From positions 124,001 through 188,000 of the forward strand of contig LUCM01009193.1 of NCBI GenBank assembly GCA_008360955.1: a stretch of 64,000 nucleotides of DNA. The letters are read 5' to 3'. The notes beneath the pieces are model-generated. The model did no database searches. It saw only the letters and a list, made by a program, of their open reading frames with translations, and was not told where the DNA came from. This document shows, one piece after another, positions 61,401-64,000 of the stretch; position 1 is the stretch's first letter, and each line of letters opens with the position of its first letter. This stretch comes from Fasciolopsis buskii (lineage: Eukaryota; Platyhelminthes; Trematoda; Plagiorchiida; Fasciolidae). A program made the translations under genes and the position numbers.

Positions 61401-64000
61401 ACTTATCGAAAAGTACACCGTTGTTCGACTGTGTTGATCGCTACATAACAATATGAATGCCAAATTATTTTGTAATTGACCATGCCAAATAGAAGGGGAG
61501 AATGCAAAAGTGCTTTCGTTTCATTCACTCGGACTACCGGTGAACCTCGATTCGCGAATTTCCATCGAGCAACACTTGAGATTACCGAATATAAGTGAAC
61601 TGATTGTTTGTAACTCAGCTAGTCGAATTGTGATTTTGTTTTCAAATTTGTGTAAAATAAAACAATGAAAATATTCACTGGAGTTTGTCTAGCCGCAGTT
61701 GAATTTCCATTTTTACACCCCAGGTTTTGAGATAATTTCGAAAATGATCACAGTAAAATTGTATGACTTCGTGTATATAACTTTACTCAATAACTGCGAG
61801 TAACATCGGAATGAGTGAACAAAATTTTACCGAAAACACATGGCTGGTTTTGTGGTTAATGCCCCTCGTCCGATATGTGCATCCGGTGCGTTTCTTCCAA
61901 AAGTCATTATGGCTATTAACTATTAATTGTTATATCTCAACAGAATTTTCTTTAGGTGGCCATGAGTTTGCATAGATATTCGTGAATAATACATATAAAT
62001 ACTAATTAATTACTCATTAATATCGTTTCCGGTGGTATTCTGCATTGGTCGCTAAGGTTGGCTACGAACAGCTGATAAATAATTGCCAATGACTAACAGT
62101 TGCGGTTCTTCTGTGGACTCCTTAACGGAGAACCCTCAAGCGCATTCACTACAGTGCAAATTAATCTTTCAATAAATTGAACAACGCGGTATCAGTGTGA
62201 TGAGTCATCATTTCCATGCCAAAACTTCGCAAAGTCCACCTGAATTGGTACATCAAGAAGCAGAACTGTTAAGTCCCTTATTCTATTTCGTGCGTTGGAT
62301 ACGGGTACAAAAGGCATATATTTTAAGTCATTGGCTGACTGGGAAAATTCTTCTTTTCTGTATAGCTAGCTTATCAGGGTGGAATGGAGTGCAGTTAACT
62401 GGTACGAGTGTGTAGTTGAAGATCGACTGGCTTCTGATTACTCATCCCATCGACAGAGTATCGGAACTGGTCTTATTTCACATCGCAGATTTCTTGTATG
62501 GGAGCGCAGCTAAAATTACTGAACTAGACTGCAGTGATCAGCCAAGTGCAGTAGTTTACTAATCCCACCTCAGACCTCTCCGATCGTTCGATGTGGCCCT
62601 ACACACAACGAATATTGAATTACGAAATTCCATCTTGTGGCTGTTTAGGATAAGGCTTCTCGTTTCCAGAACTAAGCAACTGAAGTAGGCTTTCGATGAC
62701 GATTTGGGACAGAAACATGACCATGAAACCCATGTAAAATTCGCCACATGTCCATTTGATAAGATCAGCCTGGCGAACTGGCTTTATCTTCTAGGTTAGC
62801 AATTTTATCTATTATTACCGACGTAATTATAATCATTCTGGAAGAAGGTCCGCAGCCACTGATAAGTAACAAATTTGGGAACGCGTGGAACGGTGGACCG
62901 TGGAACTGGTATCTTCATATCCAAGCTAAACTATGTTATTCGGTTGAGTACCGCTGTTCTTTGTTGGATCCGAGGATGCGTACCGACTTTTATTGACCGA
63001 GAATATTAAGGTCAAAGGCCTGTTAAGCGATCTCGTAAACCACCGCGCATTATTACTAATTTCTTCCTTGAAAATTAACTAAGGTTTTCTACCTGCTTAG
63101 TTGACTCCAAATACTCAGGAATACACTTTTCAGGGTTCTCACTTTTGCTCTATTCTCTGTGCGCATGAGCCTCAGTTCACTCTTAGAAAATACTGTGTGC
63201 ATTTTTAATTCTGGTACTTGGAAGCCAAACATCTCGTCAGAATTGCGCAACCATGTACACATTCTTGAAGGGCTCGCATCACTAAATAAACTGACTAATA
63301 AAACAATCGCCTAGTGACGCTAACAAGGATGTTAAATTGATTGAATCTGTCCTATCTTCCCCGGGTTAGATCAATAAAAGTTCAGATCCAGGCACCTGTG
63401 ACCAGGGCTAGACTTCGCTTCTCGTTTATACCGCATGCATTTCTACCAACATGATGTTTTCGTCCAGGAAAAATAAACATTGCATTTTGAACAGAAATTG
63501 CTTGCGCAAAAGTTAGTTGGTTATGGAATTCATTATTTTAATTGGACCAGGAAACCAACTGAGAACTGACTGGATCTCATGAACTATTTGCTGGATAGCT
63601 TATCTTATGCTACTGATGAATGATATCACAATATCACGTTGCAGGAGAAATTGCCTATTACTTAAACTGCTTTCCGCTCTCGGGAAGTGGGATAACCGTA
63701 GAAAGGGACAGACGGAGAACTTTTAAATCATTAATGGTGCGGAATAAAGTTATTAGGCAGTAAGTTTAACGACCCTGAGGTTCTGCGAACTAGACTCATG
63801 AGCATTCATCAAGAATTCTGGAAAATGTATTCCGATAGCTGATACCTAAAAACAACTCGTCTGGGAGCTTTGGTGTGTTTCCATGGCTTTTAGTAATGTA
63901 CACACTAATGAGACCAGGCTTTATGGCGCTACATAATAAGTAGAATTTACTGTCTTTCTATCGTTTTCCAATTAGGATTAGCTCGTTTAATCAGTGTCAA
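58471..64000. other. No confident gene
   Basis: AT-rich DNA. One minus-strand segment (62624-62790) has an acceptor-like border, an open frame with a possible membrane helix (FYMGFMVMFLSQIVIESLL) and a weak donor TTTC|GTAATT, but all three frames are partly open. Near 61163-61200 GGGTTCGGATCCC and GGGTTTAAACCCC resemble B-boxes without A-boxes. Nothing else is recognised. Confidence 0.45.

Noticed and set aside
1..64000. CRISPR arrays, bacterial operons, phage genes, rRNA and complete tRNA genes
   Set aside because: No regularly spaced direct repeats, no ribosome-binding-site/gene strings, and no tRNA-like segment forms a complete cloverleaf.

Overview
The window looks like repeat-rich, intron/intergenic DNA of a large eukaryotic genome, most probably a parasitic flatworm (cestode or trematode). 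The reasons are: AT-rich DNA with no dense coding; a decayed RTE-type non-LTR retrotransposon whose endonuclease and 3' ORF motifs resemble those I know from flatworms; tRNA-headed short repeats; and long TCTA/TATA microsatellites. Open reading frames are about as long and as frequent as expected by chance at this base composition. No conserved protein-coding gene could be named. There is no sign of operons, phage, CRISPR or bacterial genes.

The most interesting content is a dispersed family of short (about 400 bp unit) repeats, with copies near 3.3-3.6, 9.5, 13.1-13.4, 16.0-16.4, 16.8, 35.6 and 58.3 kb. The best copies carry a tRNA-Leu-like head with A and B boxes, followed 11 nt later by a 45-nt type I hammerhead self-cleaving ribozyme. 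That ribozyme has CTGATGA, a stem II, GAAA, a very short stem III and a perfect 6-bp stem I (GCACTG/CAGTGC). Two ribozymes (13255-13299 on + and 16070-16114 on -) keep the whole catalytic core; the others are decayed. Copies differ in where the unit starts, as expected if the template were circular or concatemeric. At least two copies, and probably a third, are fold-backs with inverted arms. Two have candidate target-site duplications. Together this suggests a non-autonomous, ribozyme-bearing retroposon comparable in principle to Schistosoma Sm-alpha SINEs and metazoan retrozymes.

Layout: 0-9 kb is mostly unassigned, with repeat remnants and a tetranucleotide-rich patch. 9-17 kb holds four ribozyme-family copies and several tRNA-like heads. 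17-30 kb shows little that is recognisable. From 30 to 54 kb there are four insertions of one RTE family, all on the + strand: 3' fragments at 30.3, 41.7 and 53.5 kb and one long degenerate copy at 43.0-46.05 kb. The long copy is followed by 1.1 kb of TCTA/TA microsatellite. A CR1/Jockey-like reverse transcriptase fragment lies on the minus strand at 56.4-57.0 kb, and a fold-back ribozyme-family copy at 58.3 kb.

Several minus-strand segments have an open frame bounded by good splice-site consensus, and neighbouring ones have compatible phases. They could be exons of one intron-rich gene but have no recognised homology, so they are listed only as low-confidence hypotheses. If they are real, most of the window is intron of a minus-strand gene.
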